Below are positions 1 to 16,690 of a DNA stretch of 64,000 nt, one piece after another. Source of the DNA: Chiua virens (taxonomy: Eukaryota > Basidiomycota > Agaricomycetes > Boletales > Boletaceae); contig JAHNUO010000009.1 of NCBI GenBank assembly GCA_019787685.1, forward strand, positions 992,001 through 1,056,000, read 5' to 3'. Every line of letters begins with the position of its first letter. The stretch's first letter is position 1. The position numbers and the translations under genes are program-made. A model generated the notes under the pieces. It was not told the origin of the DNA. It did no database searches and was given only the letters and a program-made list of their open reading frames with translations.

Positions 1-130
1 ACACCCCGTGGATTTTTGGAATCTCGCTCGGGTCGAGAATACAGTAAGAAACCCCACTGAATGTGGTGCCAACGTCAAACGCCAATACCAACTTTCGGGA
101 GGAGCCCGAGTACGGCTCTCGTGAGAACAT
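1..130 (-). CDS. Hsp70-like (actin/Hsc70 fold) ATPase, N-terminal fragment
   Basis: Only the first 43 codons are inside the window; the gene continues past the left edge. The ATG is at 130-128. After a short Ser/Arg-rich leader the reading runs KLVLAFDVGTTFSGVSYCI, which is the phosphate-1 loop of the Hsp70/actin ATPase fold. The variant FDVGTTFSG is typical of the divergent Hsp70 family (HSPA12-like) that is multiplied in mushrooms and relatives, rather than of housekeeping Hsp70. Function beyond nucleotide binding cannot be judged from this fragment. The start is chosen because it is the first ATG in frame and lies a usual distance upstream of the loop. Confidence 0.8.
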   Translation of the reverse strand, partial: MFSREPYSGSSRKLVLAFDVGTTFSGVSYCILDPSEIPKIHGV

Positions 131-639
131 GTGTTTCGTTGATGGACAGAGTTACGAGGGTTAACATGAAGCCGAGGTCGAGCTTATAATCCAACGGGCA
201 TGCGTTCTCCTCGACCTGTACGACACAAAAGTGGAAAGATCGTCGTCTTTCGAAAGCAGAATGTAACCCTGAAACGTGGTCACCGAAGTCAGTGACTCAG
301 AGAGCCCATTAGTGACCCCGAACCCTTTCACATCAAGAATGGATGCATGTAGCCTACATGAGGCACACGTTGGTATTCTCTCCACACAATCGTGCAAGAC
401 ACTCACCAAAATTACGAGGATTAGATGGTGTGTGATATGAATGTAAAAAGCTGAACCCTTTCACGTCATCGTGCGTAGATTAGCTTGGCGAGACTGTCTC
501 GCATTGAACAAGGTCCTGTGCTCTTGAGCTTGTGGGGCATACGCTGTAGTGTCGTTTCACTAATTCTCCCATCTTTTCACCACTCACCTCGTACCCTTTC
601 AAAACCCGGCTGTCGACCGGCTCCGGTAGCACATCATGA
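131..639. other. Intergenic, nothing recognised
   Basis: Upstream flank of the Hsp70-like gene. Short open frames exist on both strands, but none shows family signatures, plausible splice structure or start context. It probably contains the Hsp70-like promoter and the eroded beginning of the WD40 relic to the right. Confidence 0.4.
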
Positions 640-1180
640 TGTCACGCTCTACACACCAAGAGTCGAACAACGATACTCCTCGAGCACATCTGGTGATAGA
701 TGCAGCACATGACGACGATATCTACGCGCTAGCGTATCTGCCCGAGAGAAGACGAGCTTTCACAGGTTTGCGGTGTGGGAGAGTATGGAATATGGAATAT
801 GAAGACCGGGGAGTAAGAATGTCGATAGAGCACGAGGACAGAGTCTCAGTGCCAGTGAGTCTCGCAGTGACCAGGACGGCACAATAATCATCAGCACTTC
901 AGCAGTGATGATGCATCGGTCATCATATAGAACTCTCACAAACGACCATCAAGAAGACCGTGGGAATCTGTACTTTGAAGGTCGTATTACTCCAGGGTCT
1001 GGAATTCGCTCGTCATCGGTGGGTTCAAAGACGGAAAGAGCTGGATCCTATGTTTTGTTGAATCAATACAATGATTTCTCCAGGCATCAGTCGGTTGTGA
1101 ACTGCGCACTCTCGTTCAACAACTCTGTACCACAACCTGTCATGATAATTGAAAAAACTTACGCCGTCCCTGGCAAATCA
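640..1180 (+). pseudogene. WD40-repeat relic
   Basis: Broken reading frames carry pieces that look like WD40 blades: AHDDDIYALAYLPERRRAFTG followed by GRVWNMEYED around 690-800, SLAVTR then DGTIIIS after a frame change near 870, and HQSVVNCALSF near 1085. The order (His-rich turn, hydrophobic strand, RVW-like end) is that of tandem WD40 blades. No single frame joins them and there are stops between them, so this is best read as a decayed gene fragment. It lies between the Hsp70-like and ornithine carbamoyltransferase genes with no visible functional link. It could still be a poorly predicted multi-intron gene. Confidence 0.4.
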
Positions 1181-1336
1181 ATGGTTTCAGTTTTCAGTAT
1201 GTACATTGTATCCGATATCTACCAAGGATCATAGATCATCATGGATATGTTACAATTTTTGAGTTTATTTGTTTTTCACCGGGTTGCCTTGTCGGCTGAG
1301 TGCTCGCCAGTGAGATCCCATTTACCAAACAGAAGG

Positions 1337-6178
<4,842 letters not shown>

Positions 6179-7335
6179 TCAACTATTAATGTTATGTCGC
6201 CGAGTCTGGTTTATGTATGGACTTGATAGCACGCATCGACTGCTTTGTAAAGTATTTCGCACTAGTTGGTACTTCTGTCTGTTCCTCAAGGAATTTTATA
6301 ATTGCATGCCCTTTGTAGCTAGCTAGTAATAGATTCAGATTATCGGGCCCCTTCCAAAATAACTAACTAGGGTGATTGCGAAGCTGATTGCCAGCGTGCG
6401 CTCGAATCATGCTTCGGCACCCCTCGCGTGGACCCACAGCCGAAAGTGGGGTCAGATCTTCAGATAACACGATATGTCACTTTTATTTGGCACGTGACAA
6501 GACTTCGATGGAGAGTCATGCCAGTACGTACCTGCGCTCGCATCTAATACCCCACACAGTGCACTGTATGAAAGATGGCGACGACGGCGAAGACTCTGAT
6601 GGCCATGGCGCTCTAGATCAAGATGCCGCAGACGATGCTCGGACACGCATCCGTGTACACCTCGAGCGTGTCGCACCTCGGTCGTACGCGGCATTGGCCT
6701 CCTACCGCCTCGAGCACAGCCAGCCGAACGAACCTCGCGGTTAGTTGCTAGCTGCCCAGAAAAATCTCGATAGCTTGGTGTAGAATGAATCGCGATTTGA
6801 CTTGGTTGTCGGTCCGGCCCGGGATTGGTCACAGTACGTGGCTAGTAGTAAGCTTTGTCGATGAAGATCATATCGAATGTACTCACATGGCGACGTCATC
6901 AAACCCTGCGTGCGCTTAATCATCGGCCTCGTCCAGCGCAAGTTGGCCGCTTACCGCCTAGCCTCACGGTCATGGTCACACAGTGCGTGGCTAGTAACTT
7001 GTCGATAAAAAAGATCATATCGAATGTAGCCTCTTGCATGAAGTCAGCCATTAATGTTCCTCGGAGACACGCAGTCCACGCAAAACAATGTGGGAGCCTC
7101 GACAAAGGCACCCTAGCACTGGCACTATCCTACAGTGCAACATCATGACATCTTTGATTAACCTGGGCCAGGACCGGCTGCGGCATCCTTTGAATGTGCA
7201 TTTTATGTACATTTCGCGCGGTCTACCTAAAGTCTACCTCCGTTGACACTCAAACCCGCCCGTTCGGTTGGGCTACGACGTACAACATAATTTCCGACTT
7301 CCTGTTAGTTCTCGTTGCGCTTGGTTCCAGCAAAG
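6179..7335. other. Intergenic, including the 5' part of duplication unit 1
   Basis: From about 6390 this is the non-coding upstream part of the duplicated F-box unit. It contains an internal direct duplication: the block at about 6830-6885 (GTGGCTAGTA, then AAGATCATATCGAATGTA) recurs at about 6980-7030, absent from the second unit. No gene is supported. The stretch with GATGGCGACGACGGCGAAGA near 6575 is conserved in the other unit at about 8965, but frames are not maintained. Confidence 0.5.
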
Positions 7336-8786
7336 ATGTCGTTCTTAAACCTTTTCCCATACTCTAGTCGGTGTATTCTTTTTCTCTTTTGACTCGGACC
7401 TCATGGTATCTGGCAGCTCCAGAGAGAGGGGATGGTGATCGAATCCTGCCTATCATACCAAATGAGATCCACCTCCACATATTTGAGCACCTTTCCCCGC
7501 TTTTTCGCCGTCTTGACGATGAAGCACTTCGGACCCTTTCCAGACTCTCCGCTGTCTGCAGATTCTACGCCAATATCTGCTTGCCCCGGGTTTATGAATA
7601 TATCGAACTCTCTGTCCCCCAGGATGATCATAAATCACCCACCGCACCTGATGGTGTTTACGACATCTCAAGCGGGACTACGTTGTTCTCGCAGATTGCT
7701 GCGAACCAGCCTCTCGCACTCACCCTCGCTAGATGCGTGCGGAGCTGTCATTTTAAGAACGGACGCCTAGACGTCCTGCTTGGAGCACATATTGAAAAAC
7801 ATGGACCGACCCCAAAGGAGTACATCGTTGCGGTTTCACAGATGACGAATATCCGGGAACTCAAGTTTTCGTGCGACTTTGTGAATCAGGACCACTGGCG
7901 GACAATCATGTCACTAGAATCACTCGAAGAACTATGTTTCTACGGATGTACATTTCTCGGGGATCCTATGGATACTGCACCTCAGCAGAGCATCAAACTC
8001 CACATTCATCGCCTTCAAGTGACCGCTTGCATCGGAGATTTTCAACCCATTACGGCTATAGATGCACCATTTCTACGTGTTGTTGCCACAGATGACTGCA
8101 TTGTCAATGGCATCGACTGGTTACCCCGCTCTCCTTGTACAGAATTTTCCCTCTACCTCTGCCGTGGCGTATTCTACTTTGACGAGGCATGGCTGCATGC
8201 CGTCCTCGAGCGAGTACCACAGACCATAAAGACGCTGTCACTTGCCATTGATCTCGGCCGTGGCTATGGTCCACTGGCAGGATCTACAGACTATATATCC
8301 GACAGATTGGGAGATATCTTTGCTGCTCCTGCATGGAATAGTAACCTTCGCCTTCTTCGTTCGCTCACGCTACAGTTTGAATGCACTCTTTCTACACCGG
8401 ACTCAGACGTAAGATTCAGCCCATTTCGCTTGTTACCTATCTAACGGTTGGCGGTCCTTCTGTAGGTCCTTCCCATTGTATTGGACGGCATTGGCTGTCA
8501 CACATACCTGCAATCATGTGTTCTGAGAGATCACGAAAATTCGCCTTCAGGCATGCCAAAGATGCTTCCTTTAGAGATTCGAGCTGCACTTCATGAAAAA
8601 CTTGGTCCTCACTCTCGCCTCACACATATAGACTGCTTTGGGACTGTTTTTCATTTAGTGGAAGGGGATTGGTCAGAGGAGGGTATATAGTAAAGTGTAA
8701 ACATTCGATGTTTCAATGTCATTCCCGAGGGAACGACAATGATCACACTCGTTTCCGATTTTCGGCTCGAAATTGGGGGAAACACT
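6390..8786 (+). repeat. Tandem segmental duplication, unit 1
   Basis: Matches 8819-11017. The left ends share GCGTGC...GCTCGAAT.ATGCTTC, the middle parts share the complete F-box gene with both introns, and the right ends share GCTCGAAATTGGGGGAAACA. Unit 1 is about 200 bp longer, partly through the internal duplication near 6.8-7.0 kb. Confidence 0.85.
7336..8690 (+). CDS. F-box protein, copy A of tandem pair
   Basis: Exons: 7336-7366, 7417-8408, 8466-8690 (415 aa). The F-box is RILPIIPNEIHLHIFEHL...LSRLSAVCRFYANICL (about residues 16-65), expected to bind Skp1 in an SCF ubiquitin ligase; the rest is a leucine-rich, LRR-like region of the kind common in agaricomycete F-box families, with unknown substrate. 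The start ATG 7336 with a 50-nt first intron (GTCGGT...GGCAG, branch TTGACT) is inferred: the long frame has no ATG of its own before the F-box, and the same structure is preserved in copy B. The second intron is 57 nt. Differs from copy B by about three dozen substitutions and a two-residue indel; both frames are intact. Confidence 0.82.
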
Positions 8787-9535
8787 GATTTCGTGCTACT
8801 ACCCAAACCGCATTTTCCTGCAGCGTGCCACGCTCGAATTATCATGCTTCAGCCAACGCCTTGGGCGCCCCTCGCATCGTGCGGACCCACAGTTGGCCCA
8901 GAGCCACGCAGGTGGTTCAAGACCAAATACCCGCGCACACGGCTACAAGTACTGTATGAAAGACAGTGGCGACGACGGCGAAGACTCTGCCAGTGATGGC
9001 CATGGCCCTCTAGATAAAGATGCGCAGAGATGCTCGGACACGCACCACACCTCGAGCGTGCCACACCTGAATGTCTCCCATACGCGTCTGTGTCGGCGTA
9101 CGCGGTAGACATGTTCAGCGGCGACGTCATCAAACCCTGCGTGCGCTTGATGGCCTCGTCCGGCGCAAGTTGGCCGCTTACCGTCTAGCCTCACGGTCAT
9201 GGTCATACAGTGCGTGGCTAGTAACTTGTGTCGATAAAAAAGATCATATCGAGTGTACTTACATGAAGTCAACCAACAGCGTTCTTCGGAGACATGCAGT
9301 CCACGCAAAACAATATGGAGGCCTCAATCGAGGTACACTGGCATTGGCACTATCCTACAGTGCAACATCATGACATCTTTGGGCCAGGACCGGCTGTGGC
9401 GTCCTTTTATGTACATTTCGCGCGGTCTATCTCAAGGCTACCTCCATTGACACTCAAACCCGCCCGTTCGGTCGGGCTACGACGTACAACATAATTCCGA
9501 CTTCCTGTTAGTTGTTGCGCTGGGTTCCGGCAAAG
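8691..9535. other. Intergenic between F-box copies
   Basis: Holds the 3' end of unit 1 and the upstream non-coding part of unit 2 (from about 8819). Same conserved upstream blocks as before copy A. No gene seen. Confidence 0.5.
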
Positions 9536-11017
9536 ATGTCGTTCTTCAACTTTTTCCCATACTCTAGTCGGTGTATTTTCTCTCTCTTTTGACTCGAGCC
9601 TCATGGTATCTGGCAGCTCCAGAGAGAGGGGGTGGTGATCGAATCCTGCCTATCATACCAAATGAGATCCACCTCCACATATTTGAGCACCTTTTTCCGC
9701 TTCTTCGCCGTCTCGACGATGAAGCACTTCGGACCCTTTCCAGACTCTCCGCTGTCTGCAGATTCTACGCCAATCTCTGCTTGCCCCGGGTTTATGAGTA
9801 TGTCGAACTCTCTGTCCCCCAGGATGATCATAAATCACCCACCGCACCTGATGGTGTTTACGACATCTCAAGCGGGACTACGTTGTTCTCGCAGATTGCT
9901 GCGAACCAGCCTCTCGCACTCTCTCTCGCCAGATGCGTGCGGAGCTGTCATTTTAGGAACGGACGCATAGATTACCTGCTTGGAGCAGATATTAAAAAAC
10001 ATGGACCGACCCCAAAGGAGTACATCGTTGCGGTTTCACAGATGACGAATATCCGGGAACTCAAGTTTTCGTGCGACTTTGTGAATCAGGACCACTGGCG
10101 GACAATCATGTCACTAGAATCACTCGAAGAGCTATGTTTCGACGGATGTACATTTCTCAGGGATCCTGTGAATACTACACCTCAGCAGAGCATCAAACTC
10201 CACATTCATCGCCTTCAAGTGACCGTTTGCTTTGGAGATTTTCAACCCATCGCGGCTATAGATGCACCATTTCTACGTGTTGTTGCCACGGATGACTGCA
10301 TTGTCAATGACATCGACTGGTTGCCTCGCTCTCCTTATACAGAATTTTCCCTCTATCTCTGCCATGGCATACCCTACTTTGACGAGGATGGGTGGGAGGG
10401 GCATGCCGTCCTCGAGCGAGTACCGCAGACCATAAAGACGCTGTCACTTGCCATTGATCTCGACCATGACTATGGTCCAGCGTCAGGATCTACAGACGGT
10501 ATATTCGACGGATTGGAAGATATCCTTGCTGCTCCTGCATGGAATAGTAACCTTCGCCTTCTTCGTTCGCTCACGCTACAGTTTGAACGCACTCTTTCTA
10601 CACCGGACTCAGACGTAAGATTCAGCCCATTTCGCTTGTTACCTATCTAACGGTTGGCGGTCCTTCTGTAGGTCCTTCCCATTGTATTGGACGGCATTGG
10701 CCGTCACACATACCTGCAATCATGTGTTCTGACAGATCACGAAAATTCGCCTTCAGGCCTGCCAAAGATGCTTCCTTTAGAGATTCGGGCTGCACTTCAT
10801 GAAAAACTTGGTCCTCACTCTCGCCTGACACATATAGACTGCTTTGGGACTGTTTTTCATTTAGTGGAAGGAGAGTGGTCAGAGGAGGGTAATAGTAAGG
10901 TGTAAACATTCGATGTTTCAATGTCATTCCCTCGAGAATGACAATGCACACTCATTTCCGATTTACATAACGACTCGACCTACTTCTAATTTTCAGCTCG
11001 AAATTGGGGGAAACACT
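8819..11017 (+). repeat. Tandem segmental duplication, unit 2
   Basis: Second copy of the F-box unit (see 6390-8786). Its right end reaches into the last codons of the opposed F-box/LRR gene (stop at 10993), whose terminal bases are therefore also present at the end of unit 1. This polarity suggests that unit 2 is in the ancestral position and unit 1 is the added copy. Confidence 0.85.
9536..10905 (+). CDS. F-box protein, copy B of tandem pair
   Basis: Exons: 9536-9566, 9617-10614, 10672-10905 (420 aa), the same three-exon layout and identical intron sizes (50 and 57 nt) as copy A. N-terminal F-box (RILPIIPNEIHLHIFEHL) followed by an LRR-like domain. The C-terminus is slightly longer (ends EEGNSKV) because a base difference removes the stop used in copy A. 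Substitutions relative to copy A are spread along the LRR-like part, with a small insertion around 10390 (GWEG). Likely an SCF adaptor; substrate unknown. Confidence 0.82.
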
Positions 11018-12629
11018 TGGCCTCGCTCTCCCATGATCTCGACCACCCTCTCCCACGGGGACAAGCGATTTCTATTTGTATCGTCAGGGTTCATAGCAGG
11101 GATCGAAAGCGTGATGCGAGGAGAGAGGTCTGACAGAAATTGCGCAACAGCGACAGGATCCCGAATGGAAGAAGATGGAAGAATGACGAGGCGAAGCTGA
11201 TTCCGAGTATTCTCTGCTCTCAAGTCTCCTTGGGATGTGTCGGTCGGGACATGAACGAGGGGTGGGATCAGGCTTGCATCCACTTCGATTTGGAGGTAAA
11301 CAAAGTGGGGACAAAGCTTGCAGAACGAGACAAGACTGTTCAATGTAGCTCGAGCAGAGTCCTCAGATGGATATTCACGATATGTCAAGTTGAGGTGCTC
11401 CAGAGCGGGCCAAGCCTGCGCTATTCGTTGAAGTATATTATCATCGAGATTCGAGCCGTTGAGAGACACGTTACGGAGACGCGTTAAACCGAGCAGACAT
11501 TCCACAGCCTGGGTGGACACAGGTGGGCTAGCTATTGAAATTGACTGCAAAGAATGTTGCCATGCAGCACGTGAGGTTATGAATGCACAGAGCTCGTCGG
11601 GGTTCTCCTGATTGTTCAGACCGAGCCGTAGCGTCCGCAGATTTGGAGAGTGAATGACCTTGAGCGCTTGATGGGTCGAGGAAGAGGAACAGCGGAGGAA
11701 AAGTTCAAGAATAGCAGGGAACAAGGCATCCAGCGGCATTTCGGTAGGTAAATCAGAACATAGGAGGGAATCAAGCTCAAGGGTGGACAGCGCAAACGAT
11801 GTGAGGTGCTGGAGTGATCCAATTGGGACGAGGTAGTCAAAAAGTTGCAGATCGGTACGAACTGGGCCTGATGAATGATATCTGTGAATCTATCGATCAA
11901 CCGAGCGCAGATGTATTACCGTTCATGACATCCAGTGACTCGATGGTGGCATAGTATTCGACCAGCCGTGTCAATAGAGCACGAGCGGCATCCTTGCTTT
12001 TGCGCGTTCGAAAGGCAAACTTCAACTTTCGAAGTGCAGCCGGATTTGACAACTCGAACAGATATGCCGTTTCCAAAGCGACTTGAGAATCGATCGCAAG
12101 TTGCCGATCAAAAGTCCATCCGGGGAAAGAGATAAAAGCATGATCGAGAGTTTCAAGTCTTCGAAATAATGGGGGGACGGGGCACGATTTCACAAGTGTG
12201 TCTAGCACACTCGGAGGGAGCATATATCTCTTCGCTCGGGCATGCACAAGGCGAGTTGGTCCAATTACTCTGACGAACTCTGCATATCTCAAAGGACGTT
12301 CCCAATCCTGTGGGCCCGGCGACTTGACGAACGTCTGTGGAGAGAGCACCAGTGGCCCATTACCCATCAGAATTGGCACAAGCACTTGGAAGACATCGAA
12401 CCACAACTGGTGGACCTCTAAGGTCCCCTCCTGTGTCGAGCAATTTTTGGGGGAAACAGAAGACGAGAGGAGCAAGTGACGATTGAGTACACCAAAGAAG
12501 AGAAACTGCTGGGTCGTAGAATGCACGGCACGTCCTAGCCAGAGCTGCAAGGATTGGATAGCCGTCCTCTAGAGTAAAGGCAAATTTGAAGATTTCGAGA
12601 AGGATCTCTGACACTTCCAGGCAACCCAT
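10993..12629 (-). CDS. F-box/LRR-like protein
   Basis: Exons: 12629-12408, 12334-11920, 11867-10993 (about 503 aa). The N-terminus is a short F-box-like segment (EVSEILLEIFKFAF...ILAALARTCRAFYDPAVSLLW); the remainder has LRR-like spacing (LRTLRLGL, LRNVSLNG, LEHLNLTY). The first intron (12335-12407, GTTGTG...CCACAG) is needed to move from the F-box frame to the next; a GTGGTT donor 3 nt further in is an equal alternative. The second intron is 52 nt. The family is related in layout to, but clearly distinct in sequence from, the two tandem F-box genes on the other strand, which it faces tail to tail. Substrate unknown. Confidence 0.75.
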
Positions 12630-12941
12630 CTTCAGTCAGCTCGAAGAAAGGTAGCAAAGCGAAAGACTGAAAGTTTTGGGAATGTGTTGGGCTAAGTGGT
12701 ACTTGATATTGAGTCGTGGGAGGATAGGCAGTACTACAGCAGTAGCGCATACGAGTCTGTTTCAAACTTCCATCAGTCGGAATGGGATCGGTTACGCGCG
12801 ACGCTTTCGGTAACCTGAGATCCGGGTAGAATGCTGTGAACACGTCCACTGAGCCTCCTTGGCCGCCGGACAAGTAACCTAATGTTGTGGCAGTCTGCCC
12901 CACATGCTCAGGCGCCATTGAAAGGATGTCATCATTATACG

Positions 12942-13955
12942 TACAGTCATCCACCGGCACTTTAAACACCACCGGCACTTTGAACAAACCCACACCATGC
13001 ATGAAATCCAGCTCAGATATACAAAACTAATTGACAAAAATGGGGGTACTATCCGACAGCATAGTTTCCAGTAGTTTTTAGTATCCTCGTGCTGTCTGGG
13101 AAAGAAATGATGAGACTTTTATGTCGTATTTTTTGGTAAATGACACATTGCTCCCTACAAAAACACGTCGGGGCTGAAAAAAACTATGTATTATATGTGT
13201 AGAAGTCTGTTCAGTATAGTACAATTAGTTGAGATCCCAATCGAACTGTTGTAATTGTGCCAGAGAGCTGCCGGTTGAGCAAGTCTGCTCAGCTGCTATC
13301 AGTGTCGCTTGCTACGTGATATGCCTTATATGGCAGGACCTCGCTTAGCTACCCTTGATGAGTACGCACATGCAAGGCTGGACGCGATAGAATGAAGAGA
13401 CACGTTGGTTACATGGAAAGAAGATGATGAGGCAAGGAAGTAAAGAAACAAGAAGAGAAGGGAGGATTACCAACACAATTGCGCCTTTGGGAGGAAGAAT
13501 GTGAACTTGCCAAGCAAGAAGGGCGGCAAAAGGGCTGGGACAAACCAACAAGGCACACGCGGAAAGCTGGAAGGTGCGATTCCAAAACCCAGTATTAACG
13601 AGGTTGACGGAGGCACGGCTACCGAAGCGCAAGGTGGGAACGAGAGCGACGGGGGCATACGGTCTGAGGGTGGGAGCGAGGATGAGTGAAGAGGTGATAA
13701 CGCTTAGCGATATCGCTTACGCACGATTTACCGCATTTGGACTGTTCAAAGTGCTGGTGCGGCGCGATAATGGGTCATTTTGGGTCGTCGAGTTTATTGT
13801 TCATTTCCTCATCAATTCATATTTTCTAGACCTTATGAATCAATAGTAATGCTAGAGTACCATGCATCATATGTATCCGATCTAGTATATTTGTGGTGTT
13901 GTGTTTTCTACGTGACTTGCAAATTTGTTGTTCAAAGTGCCGGTGGATGACTGTA
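12942..13955 (+). mobile_element. Decayed pogo/Fot-type DNA transposon
   Basis: Terminal inverted repeats of about 26 bp begin CAGTCATCCACCGGCACTTT at 12944 and end with the complement at 13953, one mismatch over the length, flanked by TA on both sides as for the Tc1/mariner-pogo group. The left end has a second partial repeat of the inner motif. Inside, at about 13430-13690, broken frames read LRLWEEECELAKQEGRQKGW then KLEGAIPKP and an acidic tail, resembling the C-terminus of fungal pogo (CENP-B-like) transposases. The N-terminal and catalytic parts are missing, so this is a non-autonomous deletion derivative. Confidence 0.75.
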
Positions 13956-14177
13956 TATCTTGACACCTTCAACACGCCGTTTACATTTGCCCTTCAAGAC
14001 TTCTTCCGTCTCACCTTTTCACCCCCAAAGTCACATTTCTGAACCTGAACGCATGGACCAATGACGAACGACAGTACTAGGTACTGGAGTCATTCGTCCT
14101 ATGTGCATATCCTCGAATAAGATTAATATGTACATAACGTAGCATATATACCAAGCCTCGAGCGTATCACATCGCCG

Positions 14178-16690
14178 TCATGATGTCATTGTAAACGCCC
14201 CAACCGCATCCAGCATCTTCCCCACCTCCGTCATCGTCGGCCGTAACGGCGGAATCGCATTCCAACACCGGTCTAACACAGTCCAAAACGCCTCCTCCGC
14301 CAGCGCGGTCAAACGCATCCCAGTTACGGGCGGGGCACCCCGGCACGGCCGTACTCCGCGTAAAATGTCGATCGTCACCGCGCGGTCGTTACGGCGGTGT
14401 GGGTACGGCAGGTCGTTGGTCGCCACCTGTCGAGGTCGATGAGACGCTAAACGAACACACACGGGGGACGTACCTCGAGACAGACGCACGCAAACGAGAA
14501 CACGTCGCTCTCGCGCGTGACGGGACACGGAATGCCGTCCTCTTCGACGAGTGCGAGAATGAGCTCGGGCGCCATCCAACGTGTGGAGCCTTCGAGGAGG
14601 GATGTGCCGAGCTGGGCGGCGCGCATGGTGACGTCGGTGAGCGAGAGCTCTTCGACGACGGTGGAGAGACCGAAATCGGAAATGAGGGCGTTGCCTTCAT
14701 CGCTGATGAGGATATTGGTCTGGAGGAGGACGCGTTAATTGACACCAGAAGCGAATGGGAACGGGAACGCACCCCTTTGAGGTCCCCGTGGACGACGATC
14801 GGCTTCGTGTTGTGCAAATAACTCACCCCAGACGCGATTTGCTTCAACTGTATCTCATTCGTGAATGCGGTGTCTCCGAATTTCGATATTCACTTACCAA
14901 CGCCAATCGGTTCACGTCAACGTCTTCCCGCTGAATGTACTGCATGATCGTGCCATTATGACACCACGGAGACACCATCGCAATGGACTGGACAGACTGG
15001 AAGACTCCGTACAGAGGGCAGATATTGGCATGCTGTAGGCGATACCAAGCGGCGATCTCTGTTTTCAGACGCTACCAGGATTCAGCAAGACAACAAATGC
15101 ACCGAACCACTAGTACCTTGAGCAGCTTCTCGCGCACTTCGTCCGCCACGCTCTGATATTGACGGAGAAACTTGAGTGCAACCTATCCCATCGCGCATAC
15201 ATTCAGCACCACGCATCGCTGCCACCACCACCACAGATCATCAAAACACGCACCGTTCTCGTCTGCCCCATCGTATTCGTCCATATGCCCCTCCACACGT
15301 CCGAGAAACCGCCATGACACACCGGATACTCTCCAACCTTGCACACCTCGTCCGTCAGATCGACCAACAGCACGTTGCCCTTGACGAGCAACGTCTTGGT
15401 GAGCTTCTCAAACTGAGCCTTGTGTCGCGCGCGTTGTTTGAGCCGTGCGTAGTCGACATGTTCCGAGACCCATCGGCACTCGTCGTAGTTGGCGAGCGCT
15501 TGGACGAGCGAGATAAGCGAGGAAAAGTAGAGGTTGGTCGGGTTGCGTTGGAGGAGGGAGGCATTGCGGAGGTGAACGTCGGAGCGGGATTCGATACCCA
15601 CGTCGAGCCAGACGGCGCCGTCATGCTTTGTGCGGCAGTTGCGAACGTCGCCGATCTGAGTAGGTTTTGCACGAGGATCGACGGGATCATGTTGATCCTG
15701 ATCTTGAGCACCGAGGATGTACAGCGCCAGCGTTGGCATCAACGGAAATACCAAATGTGCTGACGTCCTGAACAAGGCAAGGCGGATCCATCAACGATCA
15801 CGGATCAGGAGAGGACACACAAACCCGACACTCACGGATCAGCTCCAAAGTCCTCGTCCAGCGAGGCGAAACACGTATCGGGAAGCACAAACTGCTGGTC
15901 CTCCCCCGCGACCCCAAAACACATCTCGGCCTCTAAAAACCGCCAACAATCGAAGCCCTCGAAGTGCGGGTGCGTCGAGGTCGCGGTGGGGTTTGGCGCC
16001 GTCCGTCCATGTCCATGGCACACCCGATCAACAGGCAGATGCAGAAACGCATGAAAACTCCCCAGAACAGCACGCCGCCGCACCCGATGCCATGCATGGC
16101 ATGTTTGTACGACCGACTCGCCGACGACCACGCGGCGGGTCAACCGCCCGACGGTCTCCTTGTACGCCTCGCTGTTCCGATAGCGCAGAAAAACAAAGTA
16201 CCTCAGCAAGACCTCGCGTTCGCGCTTGGACATGGACACTTCGAAGCGGCGTGCCGACTCGTCGGCGTTGGGAGAAGGGGAGTCCATCGCGTCGGAAGAG
16301 GCATCGGTATATACGCGCGCACGGATCTGACGCACGGCCTGAGCGAGGATCCGCTCCGTCTCGTTCTCGATGCGGACAAACGTCTGCTCGGCGGTGCGCA
16401 GCGCGACGAGACACTCCTCGTCGAGCACACTCGTGTCCGACTCGGCATCGCCACAAGCGACGACATCTGCAAAGACGGACCGCTTTTGTTCGGGGATACG
16501 GCGCGTCTCAGAGAGGTTGTTGTGGAAGACGTCGTAGATGTGGACGCGGTGGTCGTCGAGGGTGTGTTTGTGCGGGTGTCTGAACGGGCGTGGTCAGGAG
16601 GCGCTCAGAAGGGGGAGACAAGCCGTACGCGTCTGAGAGCCAGAAACGCCAAAAGAATTGGGGGATGTAGGGTTCGACCTCGGGGACCAT
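14178..16690 (-). CDS. DUF4238-like domain fused to a TKL-type protein kinase
   Basis: Exons: 16690-16629, 16579-15836, 15767-15254, 15182-15117, 15071-14898, 14847-14773, 14719-14474, 14426-14178 (709 aa), all phases consistent. The N-terminal half resembles DUF4238: EPYIPQFFWRFW at the start, HRVHIYDVF, REREVLLRYFVFLRYRNSE, and a late FVLPDTCFASLDEDFG. The C-terminal half is a kinase: GGFSDVWRG loop, VALKF (Lys), HGDLKGTNIL catalytic loop (Gly replaces Arg of HRD), SDFGLS, MAPEL, and a C-lobe ending LRPTMTEV. Such tyrosine-kinase-like domains are amplified in Rhizoctonia-like fungi. Fusion to a DUF4238 domain, itself of unknown role, suggests a sensor plus kinase in one chain. Separate genes with a missed stop are less likely because the frame and short introns run through. 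Confidence 0.8.

Noticed and set aside
12335..12450. Frameshift in the opposed F-box/LRR gene
   Set aside because: A 70-73 nt intron with a CCACAG acceptor joins the two frames in phase, so no mutation is needed.
12535..13002. 155-codon open frame on the - strand
   Set aside because: Overlaps the F-box gene start in another frame and runs into the transposon end; no family signature.
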